Part shown: positions 23,370-31,845 of the stretch, in pieces
Position numbering within the stretch: the stretch's first letter is position 1
Layout of the letters: each line of letters opens with the position of its first letter
NCBI GenBank assembly: GCA_963779805.1
Contig: CAVZZN010000005.1
Span: 248,001-312,000, forward strand
DNA from: CAIWHR01 sp963779805
GTDB lineage: Bacteria; Pseudomonadota; Gammaproteobacteria; Burkholderiales; Casimicrobiaceae
Direction of reading: 5' to 3'
Length of the DNA: 64,000 bases
Notes under the pieces: model-generated
The model's database searches: none
Told to the model about the DNA's origin: nothing
Seen by the model: only the letters and a program-made list of their open reading frames with translations
Program-made: the position numbers and the translations under genes

Positions 23370-24657
23370 GCCCGATCACCTCGAGGTTGCCGTCGAACCG
23401 CGAGCGCTTGTGCTCGATGAAGTAATCGAACTCGTCGCGGAACTTGTTGATGATGCCGATGGTGGCGTAGCCGGCGGCGTCACCCATGCCGCAGATGGTC
23501 GTGCCGTCGTTGAGACGCGAGATCTCGTAGAGCCGCTCGATGTCCTCGGGCCGGCCCTCGCCGGCCACGATGCGGTCGATGATCCGGTGCATCCAGCCCA
23601 TGCCTTCGCGGCAGGGCGTGCACTGGCCGCACGACTCGTGGTGGTAGAAGCGCAGCATCACCTGCAGCAGGCGCACCATGCACGTGCCTTCGGCGATGGC
23701 GATCATGCCGCCCGAGCCCAGCGACGATCCCGCAGCTTCGACGGACGCGTTGTCGAGGGTCAGGTTGGCGATCTCGTCGCCGGTCAGCACCTTGGTGGAG
23801 ATGCCGCCGGGCACCACGCACTTCAACTTCTTCCCGCCGAGCACGCCGCCGCAGTCCTCGTACAGGAACTTGGCCCACGGGTAGCCGATCTCGATCTCGT
23901 ACACGCCCGGCTTCTCGACGTGGCCCGAGATGGAGATGAGCCGCGTGCCGGGGAACTTCGGTACGCCGTACGTCTTGAACGCATCCGCACCCATGCTGAT
24001 GATGTGCGAGATGTTCGACAGCGTCTCGACGTTGTTCACCACCGTCGGGCGCTGGTACAGGCCCTTCACCGTGAGGCGCGGCGGGCGATTGCGCGGATAT
24101 CCTCGCTTGCCTTCGATCGAGGTGATGAGTCCCGACGCCTCGCCGCAGACGTACGACCCGGCACCGCGATAGATGATGATGTCGAGGTCGAGGCCGCTGC
24201 CCATGATGTTCGTGCCGAGCAGCCCCGCCGCGTAGGCCTCGTCGATCGCACCCTGCAGGCGGCGGAACGGCAGGTCGAACTCGCCGCGCATGTAGACGAA
24301 GGCGTTGCGCACCTGCAGCGCGCGCGAGGTGATGAGCATCGACTCGACGAGGTTGTGCGGCGCGTGCTCGAGGATCCAGCGGTCCTTGAACGTGCCCGGC
24401 TCGCCTTCGTCGGCATTCGCGCAGAGGTAGTGCGGCTGGCCGTCGTTGAGCTTCACCACCGCCCACTTGCGGCCCACGGGAAAGGCGGCGCCGCCGCGCC
24501 CCTGCAGGCCCGATGCGGTCACTTCCGCCGTGATCTGCTCGGGCGTCATGCGAAGGGCCTTCTCGAGCGCCTTGTAGCCGCCGCGCGCGCGGTAGTCGGC
24601 GAGCAGATGCGAGGTCGGGGTGACCTCGAAGTTCGTGAGGATCTTGCGACCGGTCAT
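23362..24657 (-). CDS. nuoF: NADH-quinone oxidoreductase subunit F
   Basis: A 431-residue NADH- and FMN-binding subunit. The nucleotide site is GRGGAAFPVGRKW (residues 53-65), the glycine-rich FMN/NADH region includes NADEGEPGTFKDR, and the N3 4Fe-4S cluster ligands are Cys343, Cys346, Cys349 and Cys389. It begins at ATG 24657 in an ATGA overlap with nuoE and overlaps nuoG by 8 bases at its end. Confidence 0.96.
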
Positions 24658-25118
24658 GGCAGTTTCTCGAGGAGCGCGTCCACCTTCTCGAGGCTCATGC
24701 TCTCGTGGTAGGCGTCGTTGACCATCACCACGGGCGCGGTGCCGCACGAGCCGAGGCACTCGACGGTGGAGAGGGTGAAGCGGCCGTCGGGCGTGGTCTC
24801 GCCGGGCTTCACGCCCAGCTTCTGCTCGAGGTGGCCGAGGAGGCGCTCGCTGCTTCGCATCGAGCACGACACGTTGCGGCACACCTGCAGGTGCCAGCGG
24901 CCGATGGGCTGCGTGCGGTACTGCGTGTAGAACGACAGCACTTCCTCGATCTGGATGCGGGGCACGCCGAGGTATTCCACCAGGCCGTCGACATCGCTCT
25001 CGGCGATGTAGCCGCGGTCTTCCTGGATGCGCCGCAGGCAGGGCAGCACGAGGGAGGAGTCGAACCCCGGCGGGAACCTCTTGCGCAGGGCATCGAATTC
25101 GGGAATGAGGTGTTTCAT
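24654..25118 (-). CDS. nuoE: NADH-quinone oxidoreductase subunit E
   Basis: A 154-residue thioredoxin-fold subunit carrying the N1a 2Fe-2S cluster, with ligands Cys80, Cys85, Cys121 and Cys125. An N-terminal helical bundle (FPPGFDSSLVLPCLRRIQED) precedes the ferredoxin domain. Its start overlaps the nuoD stop (ATGA). Confidence 0.96.
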   Translation of the reverse strand: MKHLIPEFDALRKRFPPGFDSSLVLPCLRRIQEDRGYIAESDVDGLVEYLGVPRIQIEEVLSFYTQYRTQPIGRWHLQVCRNVSCSMRSSERLLGHLEQKLGVKPGETTPDGRFTLSTVECLGSCGTAPVVMVNDAYHESMSLEKVDALLEKLP

Positions 25119-26347
25119 CGATCGCACTCGCCGCCGATCATGTTGATGGATCCGAACGTGGGCACCACGTCCGCGAGCTGGTAGCCGTCGAGCATCTTGT
25201 GCACGCCGCCCACGTGCACGAAGCTCGGTCCGCGCACGTGCAGCCGGTAGGGCATGCCCGTGCCGTTGCTGACGATGTAGAAGCCGAGCTCGCCGTTGGC
25301 GCCTTCCTGCGCCGAATAGATCTCGCCGGCCGGCACTTGCGGGCCTTCCATGATCAGCTTGAAGTGGTTGATCAGGGACTCGATCTCGCCGTACACGAGC
25401 TCCTTGGGCGGCAGCACGCAGCGGCGGTCGTCGACGTTGATCGGGCCGGCCGGCAGCATCGCGCTCAGCTGGCGGATCATGTGCACCGACTCGTCCATCT
25501 CGCGCATGCGCACGAAGTACCGGTCGTAGTTGTCGCCGTTGATGCCGACCGGCACCTCGAAGTCGAGCTCGGCGTACGCGAGATAGGGCGTGTCCTTGCG
25601 CAGGTCGCGCGGGGCGCCGGTCGAGCGCAGGATCGGGCCGGTGTAGCCCCAGTTGACCGCGTCGGCGACGGAGATCTTCCCGACGTTGCGCATCCGGTCG
25701 ATGAAGATGCGATTGCGGTCCATGAGGCCGTGGATGCGCTGGATGAAGTCCTCGTAGAACTTGAGGATCTCCTCGAGGCGCACGAGCCAGCCGTCCGGCA
25801 GGTCGTGCGCGAGGCCGCCGATGCGGCCGTAGCTGTACGTGAGGCGCGCGCCGGTGAGGTCCGCGAGGTGCTCGTAGATGTAGTCGCGGATCGTCATCAT
25901 GTACAGGAACGCGGTCATCGCGCCCAGCTCCATGATCGCCGCGCTGATGCACGTCAGGTGATCGGCGATGCGCGAGTACTCGGACAGCAGCGTGCGCAGG
26001 TACTTCGTGCGCGGCGTGATCTCGATGCCCATCAGCTTCTCGACGGCCTCGCAGTACGCGAAGTCGTTGATCAGCGCCGAGCAGTAATTCAGGCGGTCGA
26101 CATACGGGATCAGGTTGTGCCAGGTGTGCGCCTCGCACTCCTTCTCGAAGCCGCGATGCAGGTACCCGCAGTGGACATCGGTGCGCAGGACCTTCTCGCC
26201 GTCGAGCGCGGCGATGATGTGCGCGGTGCCGTGCGTGGCCGGGTGCGACGGGCCGATGTTGACCACCACCGCATCCGGCATGGGGCCGAATGCCGGGCGT
26301 ACCGGATTCGGGAACGGGGTCTGGACGGATTTTTCGGCGGCTTTCAT
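25115..26347 (-). CDS. nuoD: NADH-quinone oxidoreductase subunit D
   Basis: A 410-residue 49-kDa-type subunit that forms the quinone-binding cavity with NuoB. The quinone-site loop GPSHPATHGT and the conserved C-terminal GPSFVHVGGVHKMLDGY and GGECDR are present. It is a separate polypeptide, not a NuoCD fusion. It starts at ATG 26347, 10 bases after the nuoC stop. Confidence 0.96.
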   Translation of the reverse strand: MKAAEKSVQTPFPNPVRPAFGPMPDAVVVNIGPSHPATHGTAHIIAALDGEKVLRTDVHCGYLHRGFEKECEAHTWHNLIPYVDRLNYCSALINDFAYCEAVEKLMGIEITPRTKYLRTLLSEYSRIADHLTCISAAIMELGAMTAFLYMMTIRDYIYEHLADLTGARLTYSYGRIGGLAHDLPDGWLVRLEEILKFYEDFIQRIHGLMDRNRIFIDRMRNVGKISVADAVNWGYTGPILRSTGAPRDLRKDTPYLAYAELDFEVPVGINGDNYDRYFVRMREMDESVHMIRQLSAMLPAGPINVDDRRCVLPPKELVYGEIESLINHFKLIMEGPQVPAGEIYSAQEGANGELGFYIVSNGTGMPYRLHVRGPSFVHVGGVHKMLDGYQLADVVPTFGSINMIGGECDR

Positions 26348-26357
26348 GGTCGCGCGG

Positions 26358-26834
26358 TCACTTGATGTAGGGCACGAGCGGCTGCTCCTGCTCCTTGGGG
26401 TAGTCCTTGCGCAGCGGGTAGCCGACGAAGCCCTCGTAGAGCAGGATCGGGCGCAGGTCGGGATTGCCGCGGAACTCGATGCCGTACATCTCGTGGCACT
26501 CGCGCTCGGAGTAGTTGTGCGAGCCGTAGAGCGACCCGAGCGAGTCGACCATGGGCTGCGCCTTCGCGTCACGCGGGTCTTCATGCGCACGCGCGTGCAG
26601 TGGGCGGTCGAGTAGAAGTGCCAGACGACCTCGAAGCGCTCCGCCTCGCCCATCCAATCGACGGCGGTGACGTCGAGGAAGAGGTCGTAGCCGAGCTCGT
26701 CCTTCAGCACCTTGGCGGTGGCGAGCACGGCGTCGGGCGCGACGCGGACGACCGGCATGTCGAATTCCGGCCGTCACCGTTGCGCCGAGCGCGGCGAGGC
26801 GTTGCGTGAGGGTGGCGATGTCGGGGGCGGCCAT
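26358..26834 (-). CDS. nuoC: NADH-quinone oxidoreductase subunit C (two compensating frameshifts)
   Basis: About 158 residues of the 30-kDa-type subunit, which packs against NuoD. Three pieces in two frames make a colinear protein: MAAPDIATLTQRLAALGA, then MPVVRVAPDAVLATAKVL through CTRVRMKT, then DAKAQPMVDSL to the family signature ERECHEMYGI and the stop. An extra base near 26763-26766 and a missing base near 26568-26572 restore one frame. The two opposite shifts leave the total length divisible by three. I treat both as sequence errors. Confidence 0.9.
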   Translation of the reverse strand: MAAPDIATLTQRLAALGATVTAGIRHAGRPRRARRRARHRQGAEGRARLRPLPRRHRRRLDGRGGALRGRLALLLDRPLHARAHEDPRDAKAQPMVDSLGSLYGSHNYSERECHEMYGIEFRGNPDLRPILLYEGFVGYPLRKDYPKEQEQPLVPYIK

Positions 26835-26836
26835 GA

Positions 26837-27364
26837 TCAGAACGTCTTGGTGATGATCGGGTGCGTCTGGCGCGCGATCTTGTCCTGCAGCTGCATGATC
26901 CCGTCGATGATCGTCTCCGGACGCGGCGGGCAGCCGGGGATGTACACGTCGACCGGCAGGATCTTGTCGATGCCCTGCACCGCGGCGTAGTTCTGGTAGA
27001 ACCCGCCGGAGGTCGCGCATACGCCGAACGCGATCACCCACTTGGGCTCGCACATCTGCTCCCACACCTTGAGCAGCACCGGCGCCTGCTTGTGGCTGAT
27101 CGTGCCCACCACCATCAGCAGGTCCGACTGGCGCGGCGTGAAGCGCGGCAGCGCGGCGCCGAAGCGGTCGGTGTCGTACAGCGTCGAGCTCACGGACATG
27201 AACTCCATGCCGCAGCACGCCGTCACGAACGGATACGGGAAGAGCGAGAACTTGCGCGCCCAGCCGACGAGCTCGTCCTTGCGCGTCGACAGGTACTCGA
27301 ACACCGGGCTCTTCGCCTGGGTCGCACGCTCGACCGGCTTGATGGGGATGGTGATGGATGTCAT
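26837..27364 (-). CDS. nuoB: NADH-quinone oxidoreductase subunit B
   Basis: A 175-residue subunit carrying the terminal N2 4Fe-4S cluster that reduces quinone. The ligands are the tandem Cys50-Cys51 in TACCGMEFM, Cys116 in FGVCATSGG and Cys145 in PGCPPRPE. It starts at ATG 27364, two bases after the nuoA stop. Confidence 0.97.
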   Translation of the reverse strand: MTSITIPIKPVERATQAKSPVFEYLSTRKDELVGWARKFSLFPYPFVTACCGMEFMSVSSTLYDTDRFGAALPRFTPRQSDLLMVVGTISHKQAPVLLKVWEQMCEPKWVIAFGVCATSGGFYQNYAAVQGIDKILPVDVYIPGCPPRPETIIDGIMQLQDKIARQTHPIITKTF

Positions 27365-27366
27365 GG

Positions 27367-27732
27367 TCACTCCGTGACGCCTTCGAGCAGCCGCGCCTTG
27401 TACACGTAGAGCAGGATGAGCACGAGCAGCGCGACGAAGATGCCGAAGGTGGCGACCATGAACGTCGTCACCGGCTGTGCGCCCAGCGCCCAGATGAAGA
27501 GGAACACCGTCTCGAGGTCGAACAGGATGAACACGATCGCGACCGCGTAGTACTTGATCGGCACCGCCTTCACGTTGAGCGGGTCCACCGGCGTCGCGCC
27601 GCATTCGAACGGCTCGAGCTTCTCCGGGGTCATCGCGGGCTTCGGCCCGAGGAACCTGTTCGCCAGCAGGATCGTGAACACCATGCCCAGGATGGCGACG
27701 AGGTACAGCAGGAAAACCGCATAAGGGTTCAT
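27367..27732 (-). CDS. nuoA: NADH-quinone oxidoreductase subunit A
   Basis: A 121-residue membrane subunit with three transmembrane helices. The conserved loop PFECGATPVDP, containing the ubiquinone-proximal Cys, and FILFDLETVFLF are diagnostic of NuoA/ND3. It is the first gene of the 14-gene operon reading leftward. The promoter must lie in 27733-28017. Confidence 0.96.
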   Translation of the reverse strand: MNPYAVFLLYLVAILGMVFTILLANRFLGPKPAMTPEKLEPFECGATPVDPLNVKAVPIKYYAVAIVFILFDLETVFLFIWALGAQPVTTFMVATFGIFVALLVLILLYVYKARLLEGVTE

Positions 27733-27948
27733 GGCGAGTCCGGCTGATACGATGGAAGGGAACCGGCGATTGCGGCGGGCACTGCGGGCGAGCGGACGTG
27801 TGCAGGTGAGGACAAGGCGGCTGTCATGGGATGAACCGATGCTCTCGATCGATGCACGGTCGTGCTGCTGTTTGCCCCTTGCCGGGGATCTGTCCTGCGT
27901 ACGTGTTCTTCGACTGCCGCTAGACTAATGCGCCCCCATTTGGTCCCG

Positions 27949-27962
27949 TTGATACAGATCAA
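27949..27962. promoter_or_regulatory. Perfect FNR/Anr-type palindrome TTGAT-N4-ATCAA
   Basis: The sequence TTGATACAGATCAA matches the FNR-family consensus TTGAT-N4-ATCAA exactly. It lies in the 285-base divergent gap between nuoA (start 27732, minus) and the TRAP-like receptor (start 28018, plus), centred about 223 bases from the nuoA start and 62 bases from the receptor start. FNR-type regulators bind such sites to switch genes with oxygen supply, at about -41.5 for class II activation. Which promoter it serves is not shown by the sequence; the receptor side is closer. Confidence 0.6.
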
Positions 27963-28017
27963 ACGTGCGGCAGACCGGCGCTGCGCCGCGTCAAGAATCT
28001 CCAAAGGGCTTTCCGAC

Positions 28018-29058
28018 GTGGTCGCAAGTGGCTGCACACGCACGCGTTTTGCGTTCGCCGTTGTATTTCTGCTCGCGTTCGCGTTCGCGCGCGCCGCGTT
28101 CGCCGTCGAGCAGGGCAAGCCGGTCGAGCTCGAGCTCACGGTCGCGGTGGGACCGGCCTTCGCGTTGGGCAAGGCAGCGCAAGCGTGGGCGCGCCTCGTG
28201 ACCGAGCGCAGCGCGGGCGCGCTCGAAGTGAAAGTGGTGCCCGGCGCCAATCTCGCCGGGCGCGATCCCGAGCGCGAGCTCGCGGCGTTGCGCGAGGGCA
28301 GGGCCGATCTCGCGGTCGGGTCGTCGCTGGTGTGGTCGCGCGAGGTCAAGCCGCTCGCGGTTCCCAGCCTGCCGTGGATCGCACCGTCGCTCGTGCAATT
28401 GCAGGCGCTCGCGCGCGGCGACGTGGGGGAGCGCCTGCTTGCCGCCGTGGGCGAGGCAGGCGTGAAGGGCATCGCGCTCGCACCGCTGGGTCATCGCGAG
28501 CTCGCCACGGTGGACAAGGCCGTGCGCGAGCCCGCGGACCTCGCCGGCATGCGCGTGCGCGTGCAGTCGTATCCGTTGCTGCAGGATCTCTATGCGAGCC
28601 TCGGCGCGAAGCCGGTGGCGATGACCGCTGCGGCGGCGCGCGAGGCCTTCGCGCGCGCCGAGCTCGAGGGGCAGGAAGGCTCGCCCATGACGTTCGTGGC
28701 GGCCCGTCTCGACACGATGGGCGTGAAGCACGTCACGCTGCTCGGTGCCACCGGCGAGCTCGCGGTGTTTGCGATGAACCGGCAGCGCTGGGACGCGCTG
28801 ACCCAAGCGCAGCGCGACCTGATCGCCGCCGCTGCGCGCGAGGTGGCCGACGACATGCCGGCGACGGTGAGCGCGGAAACGCAATCCGCACTCTCCACGC
28901 TGCGCTCGCGCGGCGTGGCCGTCACGCGCCTGCTGCCTGCAGCCTACGGACCTTTCGCGAGCGCGGTGCAGGCGATGACCGATCGGTGGACGGCGGACAT
29001 CGGCGCTGATCGCGTTGCCGCAGCGCGCGCGGCGAGCGCGGCCGCTGCGCCGCGATGA
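28018..29058 (+). CDS. Orphan TRAP-type periplasmic solute receptor (DctP family)
   Basis: About 346 residues from GTG 28018; upstream ATG codons at 27928 and 27862 are alternatives, but 28018 puts the signal peptide first (hydrophobic FAFAVVFLLAFAFA, cleavage near RAAFA-VEQ). The body matches the DctP fold: MRVRVQSYPLLQDLYASLGA corresponds to the family's conserved ligand-binding Arg region, and ELEGQEGSPMTF follows. There is no DctQ or DctM gene beside it. It is divergent from nuoA across a gap with an FNR-type site. It is Ala-rich (an AAAAAR-like stretch in the tail) and its ligand is unknown. Confidence 0.78.
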   Translation: MVASGCTRTRFAFAVVFLLAFAFARAAFAVEQGKPVELELTVAVGPAFALGKAAQAWARLVTERSAGALEVKVVPGANLAGRDPERELAALREGRADLAVGSSLVWSREVKPLAVPSLPWIAPSLVQLQALARGDVGERLLAAVGEAGVKGIALAPLGHRELATVDKAVREPADLAGMRVRVQSYPLLQDLYASLGAKPVAMTAAAAREAFARAELEGQEGSPMTFVAARLDTMGVKHVTLLGATGELAVFAMNRQRWDALTQAQRDLIAAAAREVADDMPATVSAETQSALSTLRSRGVAVTRLLPAAYGPFASAVQAMTDRWTADIGADRVAAARAASAAAAPR

Positions 29059-29168
29059 AGGCAGCGAGCCGCCGAATGCGCACGGCCGGGCGGTGTGCCC
29101 ATGCGGTGCATGCTGCCGCGGTGCGTGCTGGCGCGGCGGGCGTTGCCGCGCTGCGCCGGTGCGCTGTG

Positions 29169-30129
29169 CTACCCGACGAAGCGGCCGAGGCGTACCGCCG
29201 TCTCGCCCGGATTCGGGCGGCGCGTGGGCATGATCAGCACGCAATCGCGGTAGGGGGTGCGAATGACCTTCTCGCCGTCGTACGCGAGCACGGCGTCCGC
29301 GTCCGGCACGACCTTCAATCCGTGCACCTGCCGGGCGAAGCGGAACGCGTCGGATTCGATGCGGATCGCGTGCGTGACCTCGATCACGCACTGCGGCGCC
29401 GGAATCGGCGGCAGCTCCCACGCTTCCTCGACCAGGTGCACGTGACGCAGCAGGCGCAAGATCGTTTCCTTCGCGATCCGCGGCGCAGCGCGTTCCCAGT
29501 GCTGGCCGCATTCGACGAGCAGCGCCGCGCGCGCGTCGTCGGCATCGTCGAAGAACGCGTAGTCGCGCAGCCGCTTGCCCGCGGCGTGGCCCGCATCGAC
29601 CACGATGTGCGCCGGGATGCCGATGCCGCGCGCGAGATCGACGCCCTTGCTGATGATTCCCCGCGAGCGCGAGCGGAGCGCAGGGCTCCGTCATCGAGTG
29701 CAGGTCGAGCAGGAAATCGACGGTGTCGTAGAGCGGACGCAGCTCGCGCGCCCGGCGCAGCTCGCGCGAGTCGCGCGCGCCCGCCAGCACGTCCTCGCTC
29801 CACAGCCGGTTGAAGTCCTCGTCCATGCAGCGCGAGTCGAACGGCGCGCCCGGATCGAACGCGTGATAGGCGTCCGGGTTCGCGAAGCAGAAGGTGAGCC
29901 GTCCGCGGGCGGGACGCAGCGCGTGGCGCAGGGCCCAATCGACGGCGATGGCCCCGCACACCTCGTTGCCGTGCGTGAGCGCCTGGATCAGCACGTGCGG
30001 ACCGGGCACCCCCGAATCGAACGTCCACACGTACGGCAGGCCGCCGTTGCCTTCCTCCCACCGCTCGATGTCGGGGAAGGGCACCTCGATCGCGACCGGT
30101 GCGTATCCGGCCAGCCCTGGCGAGGTCAT
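29169..30129 (-). CDS. Succinylglutamate desuccinylase/aspartoacylase (AstE/AspA) family zinc hydrolase (frameshifted)
   Basis: About 320 residues when read through. The N-terminal part shows the M14-like zinc site: HGNEVCGA (His and Glu ligands), a CFANPDAY segment, CMDEDFNRLW and the third ligand in LLDLHSMTEP. The C-terminal half continues in another frame from VDAGHAAGKRLRDYAFF to the stop. One extra base in the plus-strand CCCC at 29659-29662 accounts for the break. Family members cleave an acyl group from an amino acid (N-acetylaspartate, succinylglutamate). The exact amide substrate is unknown. GTG 30144 is an alternative start. It is divergent from the sugar dehydrogenase gene. Confidence 0.82.
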
Positions 30130-30236
30130 GGGCAGTCTCGACACTTGGCGGCTCGGGAACTCGAGCCGGGGCTGCGAGGATAGGCAGGGCCTGCGGGGTT
30201 GTCAAACGCGCGTCGCCAAGGCAGCGGAGATCAACG

Positions 30237-31369
30237 ATGAGAGCAGGAGCATGGGGCACCCGGGTGCGCGCCGCGATCGCGGCCGCGAGCGCGATGCTCG
30301 CTGCAGGGTCGGCGTGCGCGCAGGATGCGCTGCCTGTCGACAAGCTGCGCGCCCCCGCGGGATTCAGCGTGAGCGTGGTCGCGCGAGTTCCCGGGGCGCG
30401 GGAAATGAGCTGGGGCGCGCGGGGCACGCTCTTCGTCGGCTCGCGCAAGGGCGAGGTGTACGGCGTCACGCTCGCGCCCGACGACGATCCCGCGAAGGCG
30501 CGCGTGCGCACGCTCGCGAAAGGCATGCGCGAGCCGCTGGGCGTCGCCTTCCACGACGGTGCGCTCTACTTCTCCGCGGTGAGCCGGATCCTGCGCCTCG
30601 ACGACATCGAGCGCCGACTCGACGATCCGCCGCGACCCGTGGTCGTCACGGATCGCCTCCCCACCGAGCAGTGGCACGGTGGCCGGTTCATCGCCTTCGG
30701 ACCCGACGGCAAGCTCTACGTTCCGGTCGGCGCGCCGTGCAACGTCTGCGAGCCCGACCCCGATCGCTACGCGAACATCCTGCGCATGAACGCGGATGGC
30801 AGCGGTGTGGAGGTATTCGCCCGCGGGGTGCGCAACACGGTCGGCTTCGACTGGGATCCGCGCACCCGCGAGCTGTGGTTCACGGACAACGGCCGCGACA
30901 TGCTGGGCGACGACCTCCCGCCCGACGAGCTCAATCACGCGCCGCGGGCGGGCCTGCACTTCGGTTATCCGTACTGCCACGCAGGGACCGTCGCCGATCC
31001 CGAGTTACGGCCGCAAGCGCGCGTGCAGCGAGTTCACGCCGCCCGCGCAGCGCCTCGGCCCGCACGTGGCGTCGCTCGGGATGCGCTTCTACACGGGCGC
31101 CCAGTTCCCGGCCGCTTACCGCAATCGCATCTTCATCGCCGAGCACGGCTCGTGGAACCGCAGCCGGAAGATCGGCTATCGCGTGAGCATGGTCACGCTC
31201 GACGAAGCAGGCAAGGCGACGGCCTACGAGCCTTTCGTCGAAGGCTGGCTGCAGGGACGAGCGCGCCTGGGGCCGGCCGGCGGACGTGCTGGTTGCGCCG
31301 GACGGCTCGCTGCTCATTGCGGACGACACGGCCGGAGCGATCTACCGCGTGCGCTATCGCAGCTCGTAG
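30237..31369 (+). CDS. Periplasmic PQQ-dependent sugar/sorbosone-type dehydrogenase (two frameshifts)
   Basis: About 375 residues when read through, with a signal peptide (AAIAAASAMLAAGSACAQD). The six-bladed beta-propeller of the soluble glucose/aldose and sorbosone dehydrogenase family (COG2133) is clear: PAGFSVSVVARVPGAREM, GVAFHDGALYFS, EQWHGGRFIAFGPDGKLYV, RGVRNTVGFDWDP, WFTDNGRD and HFGYPYCH. Extra bases near 31005-31006 and near 31257 move the frame twice; the last part, DVLVAPDGSLLIADDTAGAI, ends at 31369. The enzyme should oxidise a sugar or aldehyde in the periplasm. No linked cytochrome or PQQ-synthesis gene is in the window. Confidence 0.82.
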
Positions 31370-31845
31370 CGGCTGCGCAAGCCGCAGACGGCTGCGCAAG
31401 CGGTGGCGACGCGCCGGGGCATCGGGGGGCCAGCGGCGCCGGGTATGGCGACCAGAGCGGTATCGTCGGGCCGAGCGGCCAGTGGGGCAGGCGCAGCCAG
31501 GCGGCGCCGTGCGGCCAGGCAGGGCGCCGTCGGCTACGGGTCCGGCCAGCGGGCGGCGTTGCGCGTCCGGCATCGGCGCGCTCAGCCAGTTGCCGGCGGC
31601 TCGCCGGCGCAAGCGGCGCATCGGGTTTCTCGCGGGCGAGCTCCGGCTCGAGCGGCAACGAGCGGGTCGAAGGGTCGGCAGCGAGCGCAACGCGACGGTC
31701 GCGAGATCGCGGGGCCTTTTCGCGGGTGCGCGGCGCACACCCGCGGGCCGCAATCGATCGCGCGCGGCCGACCTTCTTGATCCCGGTAATGGCGCTGGCC
31801 TGCCGGCGCGGTATATTGGTCCGATCGCCATCGGGGAGAAACGCC
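31370..31845. other. 476-base stretch without a recognisable gene
   Basis: All frames are open because of the high GC content, but none gives a protein I recognise and none has a convincing start and ribosome-binding site. The middle is rich in GGC/GCC words that translate to Gly/Ser/Ala repeats. The last 30 bases hold the GGGGAG ribosome-binding site of the aldehyde dehydrogenase gene. The promoter for that gene may lie here, but I see no clear -35/-10 pair. Confidence 0.5.

Noticed and set aside
27733..28017. A tRNA gene upstream of nuoA, as seen in some betaproteobacteria
   Set aside because: No cloverleaf or TTCGA-type T-loop was found in the gap.
29059..29813. A plus-strand gene of about 250 codons
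   Set aside because: It is antisense to the AspA/AstE-like gene, has no motifs and is Arg/Ala-rich.
31370..31845. A Gly/Ser-rich secreted protein in the gap before the aldehyde dehydrogenase
   Set aside because: No start codon with a ribosome-binding site, no signal peptide, and all frames are equally open because of GC content.
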